Origin: Sorangium cellulosum So0157-2
GTDB lineage: Bacteria > Myxococcota_A > Polyangia > Polyangiales > Polyangiaceae
Assembly: GCF_000418325.1 (NCBI RefSeq)
Contig: NC_021658.1
Coordinates: 7,764,001-7,828,000, forward strand
DNA length: 64,000 bases
Direction of reading: 5' to 3'
This document shows positions 19,711 through 29,022 of the stretch, in pieces. The position numbers and the translations under genes were made by a program. Position 1 is the first letter of the stretch. Every line of letters begins with the position of its first letter. The notes under the pieces were generated by a model. The model made no database searches, was not told the DNA's origin, and was given only the letters and a program-made list of their open reading frames with translations.

Positions 19711-20529
19711 TCAGAGTCGCCTGTGCTTGAGCGACGGTAGATTCGCCCTGACTCGCTCGAGATAGGCGGGATCGAGCATCGCCATCGCGATCCCCTCCCC
19801 TTCGGACGCCTGAGCGATCACCTCACCCCACGGATCGATCACGCACGACTTTCCGAACGTCGCCCGCGCGCCGGGGTGCTTGCCCCACTGGGCTGCGGCC
19901 ACGACGTACGCCTGGGCCTCGATGGCGCGCGCGCGGAGCAGGACCAGCCAGTGGTCCTTGCCCGTGAGCAGCGTGAACGCCGCGGGGACGACGATCGCCT
20001 CGGCGCCCGCCGACGAGAGCGCGCGGTAGAGCTCCGGGAAGCGGACGTCGTAGCAGATCGACAGCCCGACCTTCACGCCGTCGATCTCGGTCACGACGGG
20101 GGCATCGCCGGCGGTCGTCGACGCCGACTCGCGGTACTTCGTGCCATCGGCGATCTCGACGTCGAAGAGGTGGATCTTCCGGTAGCGGGCGGTGAGCCGG
20201 CCGTCGGGGCCGAAGACCGCGCAGGTGTTGTACGGCCTCGCCGCGTCGGGCGCGCGCTCGGGGAAGCCGCCGGCCACGAGGGTCACCCGAGCGGACCGCG
20301 CCGCGTCGGCGAGGCGGCGCGCGATGGGACCGCCGCCGGCGTCGAGCTCCTCCGCGATGTGGCGCTTTCCCTCCTCGTTGCCCATGTACGCGAAGTTCTC
20401 GGGCAGCACGACCGTCGTCGCGCCACGGCTCGCCGCCTCCGCGATGCGCGCCTCTATCCGCGCCAGGTTGTCGCTCACGTTCTCCTGGCTGGAGAGCTGA
20501 AGGGCCGCCCAGATCACCGGTTTCTGCAT
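19711..20529 (-). CDS. carbon-nitrogen hydrolase (Nit1-like, probable deaminated-glutathione amidase)
   Basis: 272 residues, normal for the nitrilase-superfamily Nit group. The catalytic triad is visible: Glu44 in VVLPENFAYMG, Lys118 in RYRKIHLFDV and Cys159 in GLSICYDVRFPELYR. The motif KIHLFDV and the overall length favour the Nit1/NitFhit-type branch, whose members hydrolyse deaminated glutathione as a repair step, rather than true nitrilases. It is a cytoplasmic enzyme with no signal peptide. It is convergent with the AraC-like gene and monocistronic. Assigning the exact substrate is inference from family resemblance. Confidence 0.88.
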   Translation of the reverse strand: MQKPVIWAALQLSSQENVSDNLARIEARIAEAASRGATTVVLPENFAYMGNEEGKRHIAEELDAGGGPIARRLADAARSARVTLVAGGFPERAPDAARPYNTCAVFGPDGRLTARYRKIHLFDVEIADGTKYRESASTTAGDAPVVTEIDGVKVGLSICYDVRFPELYRALSSAGAEAIVVPAAFTLLTGKDHWLVLLRARAIEAQAYVVAAAQWGKHPGARATFGKSCVIDPWGEVIAQASEGEGIAMAMLDPAYLERVRANLPSLKHRRL

Positions 20530-20588
20530 ACGGCAAGCCTACCGCACGAGGCGCCCGAGCGGGCCGCGCGCGAGCGAGAGCGCGGAGC

Positions 20589-21329
20589 TCACCGGGGGCC
20601 TCGTCCCCGGAACGCACGCGCTCCCCCGCCGGCGCCCGCCGCTCCGCTACCGCCCGCTTCTCCGCCGGCGCCCGCAGCTCCGCCGGCGCCCGCAGCTCCA
20701 CCGGCGCCCGCAGCTCCACCGGCGCCCGCTTCCCCGCCGGCGCCCACAGCTCCGCCGGCGCCCGCAGCTCCGCCGGCGCCAGCGCCCCCGGCGCCCGGCT
20801 CGGCGCACTCGAGCGGCGCATCGTCGTAGGCGCACCTCGCGGCGCACGCAGCGCACACGCAGGCGAGCACCTGCTGGAATGCGTGGTGCGCGGCGCCCGC
20901 GTCGTCCGGGAACACGCACGCCGCCTGGCAGGCCTTGTCGGGACCGCAGCCCTTGATGCACACGCTGATCGGCCTGCAACCGGGCTCGGCGTCGCACGCC
21001 GAGAGCTGCGCCTCGCAGCGCGCGCCGCGCGAGGCATGCTCGTTGAAGCAATCGCCGCAGGGCCCGGACTCGCCGCCGTACGCGGCGACGCACTCGCAGA
21101 GGTTCGACGGCCGAGGCCCCTCGTCGACGCCCGCATCCGGCGGCGCGCCGCCCGCTGCGCCCGCGCCGCTCGACGCGCCGGCAGCAGGGCGCGGCGGGGG
21201 GAGCCGCTCTTCGGTGCAGCTCGGGAGCGACGCGAGCGCGAGCGCGGCGCCCCACGCCATCGCGCCACGGCGGACAACGCGGCCGTACGATCCGACAGGA
21301 GCGCGCAGCGCCCTCTCCACGAACGACAT
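20589..21329 (-). CDS. Cys-rich lipoprotein with Gly/Ala repeat tail
   Basis: 246 residues. An N-terminal signal with AWGAALALASLPSC supplies a lipobox at about residues 25-38, so export and lipidation are expected. The central domain (~75-175) has about sixteen cysteines in short-spaced pairs (CECVAAYGG, CGDCFNEHA, CIKGCGPDKACQAAC, CVCAACAARC), suggesting a disulphide-stabilised fold. The last ~70 residues are almost only Gly, Ala and some Glu, encoded by the 18-bp tandem repeat listed separately. No family is recognised. The pattern recalls other myxobacterial surface lipoproteins with low-complexity spacers, here C-terminal rather than N-terminal. Confidence 0.75.
   Translation of the reverse strand: MSFVERALRAPVGSYGRVVRRGAMAWGAALALASLPSCTEERLPPPRPAAGASSGAGAAGGAPPDAGVDEGPRPSNLCECVAAYGGESGPCGDCFNEHASRGARCEAQLSACDAEPGCRPISVCIKGCGPDKACQAACVFPDDAGAAHHAFQQVLACVCAACAARCAYDDAPLECAEPGAGGAGAGGAAGAGGAVGAGGEAGAGGAAGAGGAAGAGGAAGAGGEAGGSGAAGAGGGARAFRGRGPR
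20660..20785. repeat. 18-bp tandem repeat (~7 copies) inside the Cys-rich lipoprotein gene
   Basis: Units resembling TCCGCCGGCGCCCGCAGC recur about seven times with small substitutions (CCACCGG, TTCCCC variants). Being a multiple of three, changes in copy number would lengthen or shorten the Gly/Ala tail of the protein without frameshift. Confidence 0.85.
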
Positions 21330-21480
21330 GATGGTGCGAGCGTAGCCTGCCCCTCACCCGGGGCCGAGCCGAGCCGCGCGGCTCACGGCCGTGCGAGGAG
21401 ATCGGCCGAGGTCGCACGGAACCCTCTCCCGGTAGCCGCCGATCGCTTCTATGCTTTGCTGACACGTCGCAAAAATTCTC

Positions 21481-21966
21481 ATGGAAATCGCTCCCCTTTC
21501 GTTGATGCCGCGCTCCGTGCTCGCCCTGGCCAAGGAGGTCGCGCGGGCGTTGCTCCGGCGGCCCGTCGTCGGGATCGCCGCCGCCGCGCAGACCGCCGAC
21601 GGCCGGTGGCTGCTCATCCGCCGCAGCGACACCGGAACCTGGGCGCTGCCAGGAGGAACCCTGGAGTGGGGCGAGACGCTCCGCGACAGCATCGTGCGGG
21701 AGCTCGCCGAGGAGGCCGGCGTCACCGAGGTCGAGCTCGGGCGGGTCGTGGGCGTGTACTCGCGACCCGATCGCGACGTCCGTTTCCACGCGGTGACGGT
21801 CGTCGTCGCCGCCCGGATCGGCGCGCCCACGCGCCCTCCCCAGAACCCGCTCGAGATCCGCGAGGTCCGGTTGTTCCGCGACGACGAGCTCCCGGCCGAG
21901 CTCGCGATGGGCATGGGGGACCTCCTCGCCGCCGCCCGGCGCGCCGGCGAGGCGGAGCTCGAGTGA
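21481..21966 (+). CDS. Nudix hydrolase
   Basis: 161 residues. It carries a complete Nudix box, GTLEWGE-x7-RELAEEAGV (residues ~60-83), matching GX5EX7REUXEEXGU, which binds Mg2+ and hydrolyses nucleoside diphosphates linked to another moiety. The surrounding sequence (RWLLIRRSDTGTWALPGGTLEWGE) resembles MutT/NUDT1-like housecleaning enzymes, but substrate cannot be assigned. A 30-residue N-terminal extension precedes the fold. The ATG has no clear ribosome site. ligA begins 14 bases after the stop, so the two are probably co-transcribed. Confidence 0.9.
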   Translation: MEIAPLSLMPRSVLALAKEVARALLRRPVVGIAAAAQTADGRWLLIRRSDTGTWALPGGTLEWGETLRDSIVRELAEEAGVTEVELGRVVGVYSRPDRDVRFHAVTVVVAARIGAPTRPPQNPLEIREVRLFRDDELPAELAMGMGDLLAAARRAGEAELE

Positions 21967-21979
21967 GCCGAGGCAAGCG

Positions 21980-24004
21980 ATGACGCAGGCACACCACGAC
22001 GAGGCCGGAGCGCGCAATCCGCTGCAGGGCGGGCTCGCGACGGATCCGAAGCACAAGGCCAGGATCGATGAGCTCGCCGAGCGCATCGAGAAATACAGGG
22101 CGAGCTACTACGCAGGGCACCCGGAGATCTCGGACGCCGCGTTCGACGCCCTCGAGGACGAGCTCCGCGCCCTGGATCCCACGCACCCGGTGCTCGCTCG
22201 GGTCGGCTCCGCCTCCCTCATCACGGAGTGGGAGAAGGCGCGGCACGAGATCCCGATGGGCTCGCTCAACAAGGTCGTCTCCGAGGACGAGCTCCGGGCC
22301 TGGGTCGCCCGGTGCGACGAGATCCTCGAGAAGGACGGGCACGACGGCGACGGCGCGGCGCAGCCGGCGAGCTCCGCCCGCGCGAGCGTGGCGGACGACC
22401 TGTTCGTCGCGGAGAAGCTCGACGGCATCTCCATCGAGGTCATCTACAAGGGCGGCAAGCTCGTCGACGCCATCACCCGCGGCGACGGCGAGTGGGGCGA
22501 GCGGATCACCGCGAACGTCGCGCGGATGAAGGGCGTCCCCTCGCGGATCCGGGAGCGGGGACGGCTGTCCGTGCGCGGCGAGATCATCCTCCGCCTCTCG
22601 GACATGAAGCGCTACTTCCCCGGCGTCACCAGCCCGCGCAACATGGCCGCGGGCGCGGCCAAGCGGTTCGACGGCCAGGGGGCGGAGCACTGCACGGTGC
22701 TGTTCTACGACGTCGCCGAGCACCTCGAGATCCCGACGTGCCGGGCGCGCTTCGCGTGGCTGCGCGAGCTCGGCTTCGCGACGCCGCAGACCGCGCACGG
22801 CGACGTCGAGGACGTCGTGAAGCTCTACCGGCGCTACTCGAGCGAGCTCCGCGCGGGCCTCGACTACGAGATCGACGGGCTCGTCGTGTACGTGGACTCG
22901 CTCCACCTCCAGGGGTTGCTCGGCGACGTCAACCGGCGGCCGCGCGGCGCCGTCGCCTTCAAGTTCGCGTCGCCCGCGAAGGTGACGACGGTCGTGGCGA
23001 TCCAGTGGGACACCGGGCCGAGCGGTCGCGTCACGCCGGTGGCGATCGTCGAGCCGGTGGAGCTCGCCGGCGCCAACGTCCGGCGCGCGTCGCTGCACAA
23101 CGCGGCCAACGTGCGGAGCCTCGGCATCGGGGTGGGCGACGAGGTGCTGGTCTCGCGCCGCAACGACGTGATCCCGTACGTCGAGGAGGTCGTCGAGAAG
23201 CGCGGGCCCGTCGCGCTCCCGCCGTCGGTCTGCCCGGTCTGCAGCGCGCCGCTCGTCGTCGAGGGCGAGTACCTGCTCTGCCGGAACGCCGCGTGCCGCG
23301 CCCTCATCGAGGGGCGCATCCACAACTGGATCGACGCCATCGGCGCGCTCGAGTGGGGCGACAAGCTGATCGAGCAGGTGGTGGCCGCGGGCCTCGTGCG
23401 AGAGCCGCTCGACCTCTACAAGCTCACGGTCAAGGACATCGCAGAGCTCGATCGGCGCGGCGAGAAGAGCGCCACGAAGTGCCTCGACCAGCTGAAGAGC
23501 CGGCTGCCGCTCACGCTGCCGATCTTCCTCGCGGCGCTCGGCATCGAGGGGTTCGCGATCCAGACCGCGCGGCTGCTCGTGTCCGCCGGGTACACCACGA
23601 TCGAGAAGCTCCTCGCGGCCGGCGAGGACGAGCTCGCCGGCATCCCGGGGCTCGGCGCCATCAAGGCCGCGAGCATCGTCCGCGGGCTGCGCGCCCGCAG
23701 CGACGAGATCGCGCGGCTGCTCGCCGGCGGCATCGTGCCGGTCGCCCCCGAGGCCGAGGGGCCGCTCGCCGGCCTCACGTTCTGCTTCACCGGCGCGGCC
23801 ACGCGCTCCCGCGGCGAGCTCACCCACCTCGTCGAGTCGAACGGCGGCCGGGTGCTGAACAGCGTCACGAAGGAGCTCAACTACCTCGTCCTCGCCGACG
23901 TGGCGTCCGCGTCGAGCAAGGCGGTCAAGGCGCGGAAGTACGGCACCAAGCTCATCACCGAGGACGACCTCGACGCGCTCATCGCCGAGCGCCGCGGCGG
24001 CTGA
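21980..24004 (+). CDS. ligA: NAD+-dependent DNA ligase LigA
   Basis: 674 residues. It seals nicks in DNA using NAD+. Domain Ia is visible at IEKYRASYYAGHPEISDAAFDALEDEL. The adenylation site is AEKLDGIS with Lys146, then TRGDGEWGE. The OB fold is followed by a four-Cys zinc finger (CPVC...CRNAAC), then helix-hairpin-helix repeats (IPGLGAIKAASIV) and a C-terminal BRCT domain (LAGLTFCFTGAATRSRGEL). The order and length are those of LigA. The nucleotidyltransferase domain has an extra ~15-20 residue Ala/Ser/Gly/Asp loop before the active site and atypical residues around it (ISIEVIYKGG where LAISLTYENG is common), so it may be a divergent paralogue rather than the only ligase. Confidence 0.92.
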   Translation: MTQAHHDEAGARNPLQGGLATDPKHKARIDELAERIEKYRASYYAGHPEISDAAFDALEDELRALDPTHPVLARVGSASLITEWEKARHEIPMGSLNKVVSEDELRAWVARCDEILEKDGHDGDGAAQPASSARASVADDLFVAEKLDGISIEVIYKGGKLVDAITRGDGEWGERITANVARMKGVPSRIRERGRLSVRGEIILRLSDMKRYFPGVTSPRNMAAGAAKRFDGQGAEHCTVLFYDVAEHLEIPTCRARFAWLRELGFATPQTAHGDVEDVVKLYRRYSSELRAGLDYEIDGLVVYVDSLHLQGLLGDVNRRPRGAVAFKFASPAKVTTVVAIQWDTGPSGRVTPVAIVEPVELAGANVRRASLHNAANVRSLGIGVGDEVLVSRRNDVIPYVEEVVEKRGPVALPPSVCPVCSAPLVVEGEYLLCRNAACRALIEGRIHNWIDAIGALEWGDKLIEQVVAAGLVREPLDLYKLTVKDIAELDRRGEKSATKCLDQLKSRLPLTLPIFLAALGIEGFAIQTARLLVSAGYTTIEKLLAAGEDELAGIPGLGAIKAASIVRGLRARSDEIARLLAGGIVPVAPEAEGPLAGLTFCFTGAATRSRGELTHLVESNGGRVLNSVTKELNYLVLADVASASSKAVKARKYGTKLITEDDLDALIAERRGG

Positions 24005-24023
24005 CCGGGGCGAGCCGCCGGAG

Positions 24024-25019
24024 CTACCAGGTGATGTCCTGGTCCTCCGTCACGCCGAGCACGTCCCGGAGCTCGAGGTGCCGCCCCTCCGGGAGGCGGA
24101 TCGTGCCCGAGTAGAGCCCGATCGGCTGCATGAACTCGGAGGCGACAAGGCCGAGGTTCGTGTGGTTCGAGTGCGCCGCGCCGGGGACGAACCGGAGGTC
24201 CACGGCGCCGTCCACGGTCCGGACGCGCCACGGATCGAGCGGCCGCGCCGCGTCGAAGGTGAACCGGCCCTCGGCGAGCGGGATGAGCTCGCCGTCGAGC
24301 CAGATCGCGCACTCGGCGTCGCCGATGAACCCCTCGCCCACGTTGAGACCGACGCGCTCGCCGCTCTCGGCGCGGCCCAGCGCGAGCGCCCAGCGCCAGG
24401 TCGTGCGGCGCGGCAGGAGGCCGCTCGTGTAGTCGTAGCTGGCGAGCGCGCCGTCGAGCGAGATCCGGCGACCGAGCACCGACGCCTCGCCTTCGACGCC
24501 GAGGAGGAGCCGCTTCTCGGTCGCGATCAGGACGCCGCCCGGCGCCTCGGCGACCGCCGAGAGCGCCTGCGGGGCCGCGCGGGCGGAGAGCCGCGCCTCC
24601 AGCTCGAGCCCGCGGAGCGCGGCGGTCACCGCGGCCCTCGCCTCCCCGCGCGGGCGCTCGATCCGCACCTGCGCGGGGGGCAGCCACGCGCGCGCGGAGC
24701 CGCCCGCGTCGCCCACGCTCGCCGCGAAGGGAGGGCAGAACGTCGAGCGATCCACGAGCAGCCGCCGGCCCGCCTTGTCGAAGGCGACGCCGAACGTGAT
24801 CGCGAGGTAGCCGAGGTGCACGACCGCCACGGCGATGAAGACCTCGTCGGACGCGATCGCGACGTAGGTCCACCGCTTGTGCTTGAGCAGGCGATCGAGC
24901 CCGCGCAGCGCGAGCGGGCTCAGGTCGACGCGAGGGAGCTCGCCCCGGTAGGACCCGACGCGCGCCGCGCCCGTGATCGGATCGAGGATCGCGTCGGGCG
25001 CCGTGACGAGCTCGCGCAT
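24024..25019 (-). CDS. DUF2804 family protein
   Basis: 331 residues from the ATG at 25019. It matches DUF2804 throughout: the N-terminal KRWTYVAIASDEVFIAVAVVHLGYLA region, a central beta-rich core with CPPF, the NxG...YTSGLLPRRTTWRWALALG segment, and the C-terminal TIRLPEGRHLELRDVLGVTEDQDITW, ending as the family does in a Glu-Asp pair and Trp. The function of DUF2804 is unknown. It lacks a signal peptide. It converges on ligA with only 19 bases between stops and has no operon partner. Confidence 0.85.
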   Translation of the reverse strand: MRELVTAPDAILDPITGAARVGSYRGELPRVDLSPLALRGLDRLLKHKRWTYVAIASDEVFIAVAVVHLGYLAITFGVAFDKAGRRLLVDRSTFCPPFAASVGDAGGSARAWLPPAQVRIERPRGEARAAVTAALRGLELEARLSARAAPQALSAVAEAPGGVLIATEKRLLLGVEGEASVLGRRISLDGALASYDYTSGLLPRRTTWRWALALGRAESGERVGLNVGEGFIGDAECAIWLDGELIPLAEGRFTFDAARPLDPWRVRTVDGAVDLRFVPGAAHSNHTNLGLVASEFMQPIGLYSGTIRLPEGRHLELRDVLGVTEDQDITW

Positions 25020-25190
25020 CGCACGAGCGTAGCGACGACGCGGTCGGCGCCCAAGGCGGGCGGCGCCTGAACATGGCATCCGCGAAATGCGGCGAGCGCT
25101 GTCCTGCGCAGCCATCCTGCTCACGCCGAGGCCCGGATCGGCTGCGCCGGAGCGCTGCGCGCCCGCGTCTCCCCCGCTAGACTCCGCGTC

Positions 25191-26831
25191 ATGATCGACG
25201 CCATCGCCACGCCACCGAGCCCCCAGAACGAGCCCGTCCTCGCGTACGCCCCCGGCAGCCCCGAGCGCGCGGCCCTCAAGGCGGAGCTCGATCGCCGGTC
25301 GCGGGAGACGATCGACATCCCGATGGTCATCGACGGCGAGGCGGTCCGGACCGGAGCGCTCGACGAGGTCCGCGCGCCGCACCGGCGCGATCTCCTCCTC
25401 GCCCGCGCGCACCAGGGCGGCGCCGAGCACGTCGCCCGCGCGATCGAGGCCGCCAAGCGAGCGCACCGCGCGTGGTCGCGGACGCCGTGGACAGAGCGCG
25501 CCGCCGTCTTCCTCAAGGCGGCCGAGCTGCTCGCGACCCGGTACCGCCCCGCGCTGAACGCGGCGACCATGCTCGGTCAGAGCAAGACGGCGTACCAGGC
25601 GGAGATCGACTCGGCCTGCGAGCTCATCGATTTCTTCCGCTACAACGTCCACTTCGCGCACCGGATCGCGGCGGAGCAGCCGGCGAGCGCGCCCGGCATC
25701 TGGAACCTCGCCGAGCCTCGCCCGCTCGAGGGCTTCGTCTTCGCGGCGACGCCGTTCAACTTCACCGCGATCGCGGGCAACCTGTGCGCGGCCCCGGCGC
25801 TGATGGGCAACACCGTGGTCTGGAAGCCGTCGGCGAACGCGCTCTACGCCGCGCACCTGGTGATGGAGCTCCTCATCGAGGCCGGCCTGCCGCGCGGGGT
25901 CGTCAACCTCGTCATGGGTCCGCCCGAGCTCGTGTCGAACGCGTGCATCGATCACCCGGACTTCGCTGGCATCCACTTCACGGGATCGACCGCGGTCTTC
26001 CAGTCGATCTGGCGCCGCATCGGGGAGAACATCGGGCGCTACCGCAGCTACCCGCGCATCGTGGGCGAGACCGGCGGCAAGGACTTCGTGTTCGCGCACG
26101 CGAGCGCCGACGTCGACGCGCTCGCCGTGGCGCTCGTCCGGGGGGCGTACGAGTACCAGGGGCAGAAGTGCTCGGCCGCGTCGCGCGCGTACATCCCCCG
26201 CTCGCTCTGGCCGGCCCTCAAGGACCGGCTCGCGGGCCACATCCAGGCGATCCGCATGGGGGACGTCGCCGACTTCCGCAACTTCATGGGCGCGGTGATC
26301 GACGGGCGCGCTCACGCCCGGCTCACCGGGCGCATCGCCGAGGCGAAGGCCGACGCGGCGTGCTCGCTCGTGTGCGGCGGCGGCGCGCGCGCGCACGACG
26401 GGAGCGACGGCTGGTTCGTGGAGCCGACGCTGATCGAGACCACGGATCCGCGCCACCCGCTGATGACCGAGGAGCTGTTCGGCCCGGTGCTGACGGTCTG
26501 GGTCTACCCCGACGGCGAGGAGGACAAGGCGCTCGCGCTCTGCGACGAGACGTCGCCGTACGGCCTCACGGGCGCCGTGTTCGCGCGCGACCGCGCCTTC
26601 ATCGAGGCGGCGAGCGACGCGCTCCGCTTCGCGGCGGGCAATTTCTACGTCAACGACAAGCCGACGGGCGCCGTCGTCGGGCAGCAGCCGTTCGGCGGCG
26701 GCCGCGCCTCCGGCACGAACGACAAGGCGGGCAGCCTGTTCAACCTGCTCCGGTGGGTCTCGCCGAGGGTCGTGAAGGAGACGCTCGCCCCGCCGCGCGC
26801 CGTCGCCTACCCGTTCATGGCCGCCGAATAA
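25191..26831 (+). CDS. pruA: L-glutamate gamma-semialdehyde (1-pyrroline-5-carboxylate) dehydrogenase
   Basis: 546 residues, the length of stand-alone P5C dehydrogenases. It oxidises glutamate semialdehyde to glutamate with NAD+, the second step of proline breakdown. Visible features are the long N-terminal oligomerisation arm (PGSPERAALKAELDR), the cofactor segment FAATPFNFTAIAGNL and NTVVWKPS, the general-base Glu in VGETGGKDFVF, the catalytic Cys in YEYQGQKCSAASRAY, and PFGGGRASGTNDKAG near the end. No proline dehydrogenase gene is adjacent. The ATG at 25191 follows a 170-base gap from DUF2804 with no clear promoter. Confidence 0.93.
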   Translation: MIDAIATPPSPQNEPVLAYAPGSPERAALKAELDRRSRETIDIPMVIDGEAVRTGALDEVRAPHRRDLLLARAHQGGAEHVARAIEAAKRAHRAWSRTPWTERAAVFLKAAELLATRYRPALNAATMLGQSKTAYQAEIDSACELIDFFRYNVHFAHRIAAEQPASAPGIWNLAEPRPLEGFVFAATPFNFTAIAGNLCAAPALMGNTVVWKPSANALYAAHLVMELLIEAGLPRGVVNLVMGPPELVSNACIDHPDFAGIHFTGSTAVFQSIWRRIGENIGRYRSYPRIVGETGGKDFVFAHASADVDALAVALVRGAYEYQGQKCSAASRAYIPRSLWPALKDRLAGHIQAIRMGDVADFRNFMGAVIDGRAHARLTGRIAEAKADAACSLVCGGGARAHDGSDGWFVEPTLIETTDPRHPLMTEELFGPVLTVWVYPDGEEDKALALCDETSPYGLTGAVFARDRAFIEAASDALRFAAGNFYVNDKPTGAVVGQQPFGGGRASGTNDKAGSLFNLLRWVSPRVVKETLAPPRAVAYPFMAAE

Positions 26832-26864
26832 GGTGCGCGCCGACGAGGCCGCGGGCCTCCCCGA

Positions 26865-27143
26865 TCAATCCTCCGGCGAGTAGTCGCAGGCGCCGATCGC
26901 GAGGTCGGCGCAGGACCAGCCCTTCTCCTCGTAGCACTCGGCCTGGCGCTCGATGGCCGTTCGATAGGACACGCGGGCGGACTCGCTGCGGCAGAGGTCG
27001 ATGCAGATGTCTTCGCCGGGGCCGTCGGGCTGACACTCGGCGCTCTTGGCGCAGACGACCTCGCAGGGATCGCTGCCGCTGCTCGAGCAGCCAGGGGTGA
27101 GGGCGAAGAGCAACAGGGCAACGGCAAGCGCGGGACGGGGCAT
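26865..27143 (-). CDS. small Cys-rich lipoprotein
   Basis: 92 residues from the ATG at 27143, chosen because GGAG lies eight bases upstream and the next residues (MPRPALAVALLLFALTPGC) form a signal peptide with lipobox. Longer in-frame starts back to 27359 would place the signal internally. The mature part has eight cysteines (PCEVVCAKSAEC, DICIDLC, AECYEEKGWSCADLAIGAC) resembling the pattern in the small lipoprotein at 34170-34466. Function unknown. A GGCGGAAGCTCCGCC palindrome lies just before the start. Confidence 0.75.
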   Translation of the reverse strand: MPRPALAVALLLFALTPGCSSSGSDPCEVVCAKSAECQPDGPGEDICIDLCRSESARVSYRTAIERQAECYEEKGWSCADLAIGACDYSPED

Positions 27144-27330
27144 GGCGGAAGCTCCGCCAGCCATCGGAGCACGCGGCGTCGCCGGCGGCGAGGGGAGAGC
27201 ACCGAGCTCCACAGCTCGCTCCGTGCGCCTTGGAGAGCTCCCTGTGGAGCAGCCACCATCCGCCGCGGATAGTCCAGATCTTGGACCGTCAAAACCGTGC
27301 GCTTCCATGGCGCGAACGATGAGCAGCCGT

Positions 27331-27349
27331 GTAGGTGTACTATTCCTAC
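27331..27349. promoter_or_regulatory. inverted repeat around a possible -10 upstream of the PPC lipoprotein
   Basis: GTAGG at 27331-27335 and CCTAC at 27345-27349 flank TACTAT (27338-27343), a fair -10 match about 55 bases before the start. The -35 (AACGAT) is poor. An operator overlapping a promoter is possible. Confidence 0.25.
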
Positions 27350-27398
27350 GCAGCCACACGAAATGCTGCTGTGGTACGCAAACGTTCTTGGAGGTGCC

Positions 27399-28925
27399 AT
27401 GAGGTCGATGTATTTTCTCGGGTTTTTCGTGCTCGGCACGATGGCGGCGACCGTCGCGGGCTGCGGTGGCGATGACGACGGCAGCGGTGGCAGCGGTGGC
27501 AGCGGCGGCGAGGGGGGAGCCGGGAGCACCACGACGTCGACCGTGACCACGACCGGCGTCGCCACCAGCACCTCCTCGGGCGCGGGCCCCGTAGACGACG
27601 GGAACGACAGCATCGAGGAAGCAGAAGAGCTGCCCGCCGGGAACGACGGGCTAGAGGGGACGCTCGAGCCGCTCGAAGAGGACGCGGACTACTACAGCTT
27701 CACCGGGACCAAGGGGCTGCCGGTCTACCTCGTCACCGACGCGAAGCCTTCCGACGACGAGAGGGATCCGACCTACCCCGACACGGTCATCACGCTGCTC
27801 GACGCCGACGGGAACCAGATCGCGCAGAACGACGATCCCGAGGACGGCTTCACGAACGACAGCGAGCTGCTCACCGTGCTGCCCGCGGACGGCGAGTACT
27901 TCGTCGTCGTCCAGGACTGCAACGCCGCCTTCCCGGAGTCCGCCTTCCCGAACGGCTGCTTCGATCCGGCCGAGGTCGTCAGCTTCGACTACTCGGTGCA
28001 GTTCCTGCCGCTCAACCTGGGCGCCAGCGAGACCGATAGCCTCGTCGCGGAGGCGGAGCCCAACAACGACGCCGAGCAGGCCGTGTCGATGCCGTATGAG
28101 CTGAACCAGGACGAGTCGGCCTACTACACCACGTTCGTGTTCGGCAGCTTCACGGATGAGGCCGACGTCGACGTGTACTCGTTCACGCCGCCGGAGACCC
28201 CCGAGTTCGAGAACGCCCTCCTCGCCCAGCTCAGCTTCTCCGGCCCGAGCGGGCCCGAGGGCAACGGCTCGACCGTGGACGTCAGCGAGGTCGCCGTCTT
28301 CAACGCGACCGATCTCACGAGCGCCTACGCGAAGGTCGACCCGTCGAAGGGCGGCGACATCGCCGTTCCGGTGGAGGCCGGGCAAGAGTACTTCGTCTTC
28401 GTCAAGCGCCCCGCAGGTGAGGTGGGGAAGAACGACTTCTACATCCTGCTGCACAGCCGGACGAGCTCCGATCCGCTCGAAGCCGAGGAGGAGACCAACG
28501 GCGACGTGGCGACGCCGGAAGGCGGACTGGTCAGCTTCCCCAACGGCGGCGGCGGCGTCAGCTTCGCCGTCGAGGGGAAGCTCGCTGGCACCGAGGAGGC
28601 GCCGGACGTCGACGTCTACGAGCTCCCCCTCGACGATACGGGAGAGGGCTGGACGATCTCCGTCATCTGCGGGGCGCAGCGCCACGGCTCCGGGGTCCGC
28701 GAGCTCCGCGCCGAGGTGCTGAACGGCGACGGGACCGAGATCGGCGCCGCCTACGCGGAGACGGAGACCGAAGCGAAAGACCTGTTCGTCAACGCGAAGG
28801 CGATCCCGGAGGCCCCCGAGGGCAACCGGCTGCTCGTCCAGGTGTCGGCCGGCACCCCGGCCGCCGACGTGACGAGCCGAGGCTACAACTGCCTCTTCGC
28901 GTACCTGCCGCCGGCAGCCGACTGA
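27399..28925 (+). CDS. lipoprotein with bacterial pre-peptidase C-terminal (PPC)-like domains
   Basis: 508 residues from the ATG at 27399 with GGAGGTG immediately upstream. The signal peptide ends in ATVAGC (residues ~16-21). A GGSGGSGG linker and a Thr/Ser-rich stretch (~25-60) then lead to two or three beta-sandwich modules of the PPC type: each begins with an acidic NDSIEEAEELPAG or EAEPNNDAEQA segment and contains DxDYYSFTGTKG or EADVDVYSFTPPE, then GEYFVVVQDC or GQEYFVFVK. Such modules bind ligands or calcium on secreted proteins; no catalytic domain is present. The protein is strongly acidic. Probably an outer-membrane surface lipoprotein of unknown partner. Confidence 0.8.
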   Translation: MRSMYFLGFFVLGTMAATVAGCGGDDDGSGGSGGSGGEGGAGSTTTSTVTTTGVATSTSSGAGPVDDGNDSIEEAEELPAGNDGLEGTLEPLEEDADYYSFTGTKGLPVYLVTDAKPSDDERDPTYPDTVITLLDADGNQIAQNDDPEDGFTNDSELLTVLPADGEYFVVVQDCNAAFPESAFPNGCFDPAEVVSFDYSVQFLPLNLGASETDSLVAEAEPNNDAEQAVSMPYELNQDESAYYTTFVFGSFTDEADVDVYSFTPPETPEFENALLAQLSFSGPSGPEGNGSTVDVSEVAVFNATDLTSAYAKVDPSKGGDIAVPVEAGQEYFVFVKRPAGEVGKNDFYILLHSRTSSDPLEAEEETNGDVATPEGGLVSFPNGGGGVSFAVEGKLAGTEEAPDVDVYELPLDDTGEGWTISVICGAQRHGSGVRELRAEVLNGDGTEIGAAYAETETEAKDLFVNAKAIPEAPEGNRLLVQVSAGTPAADVTSRGYNCLFAYLPPAAD

Positions 28926-29022
28926 CGGCATGAAGCACCGCGCGGCTCGAGCCCCCGTCCCGCGGGGCTCGAGCCGCCAGAGCCCGGCCCCACCGAACCC
29001 CTCGTGGTATAGCCGGACCGAC

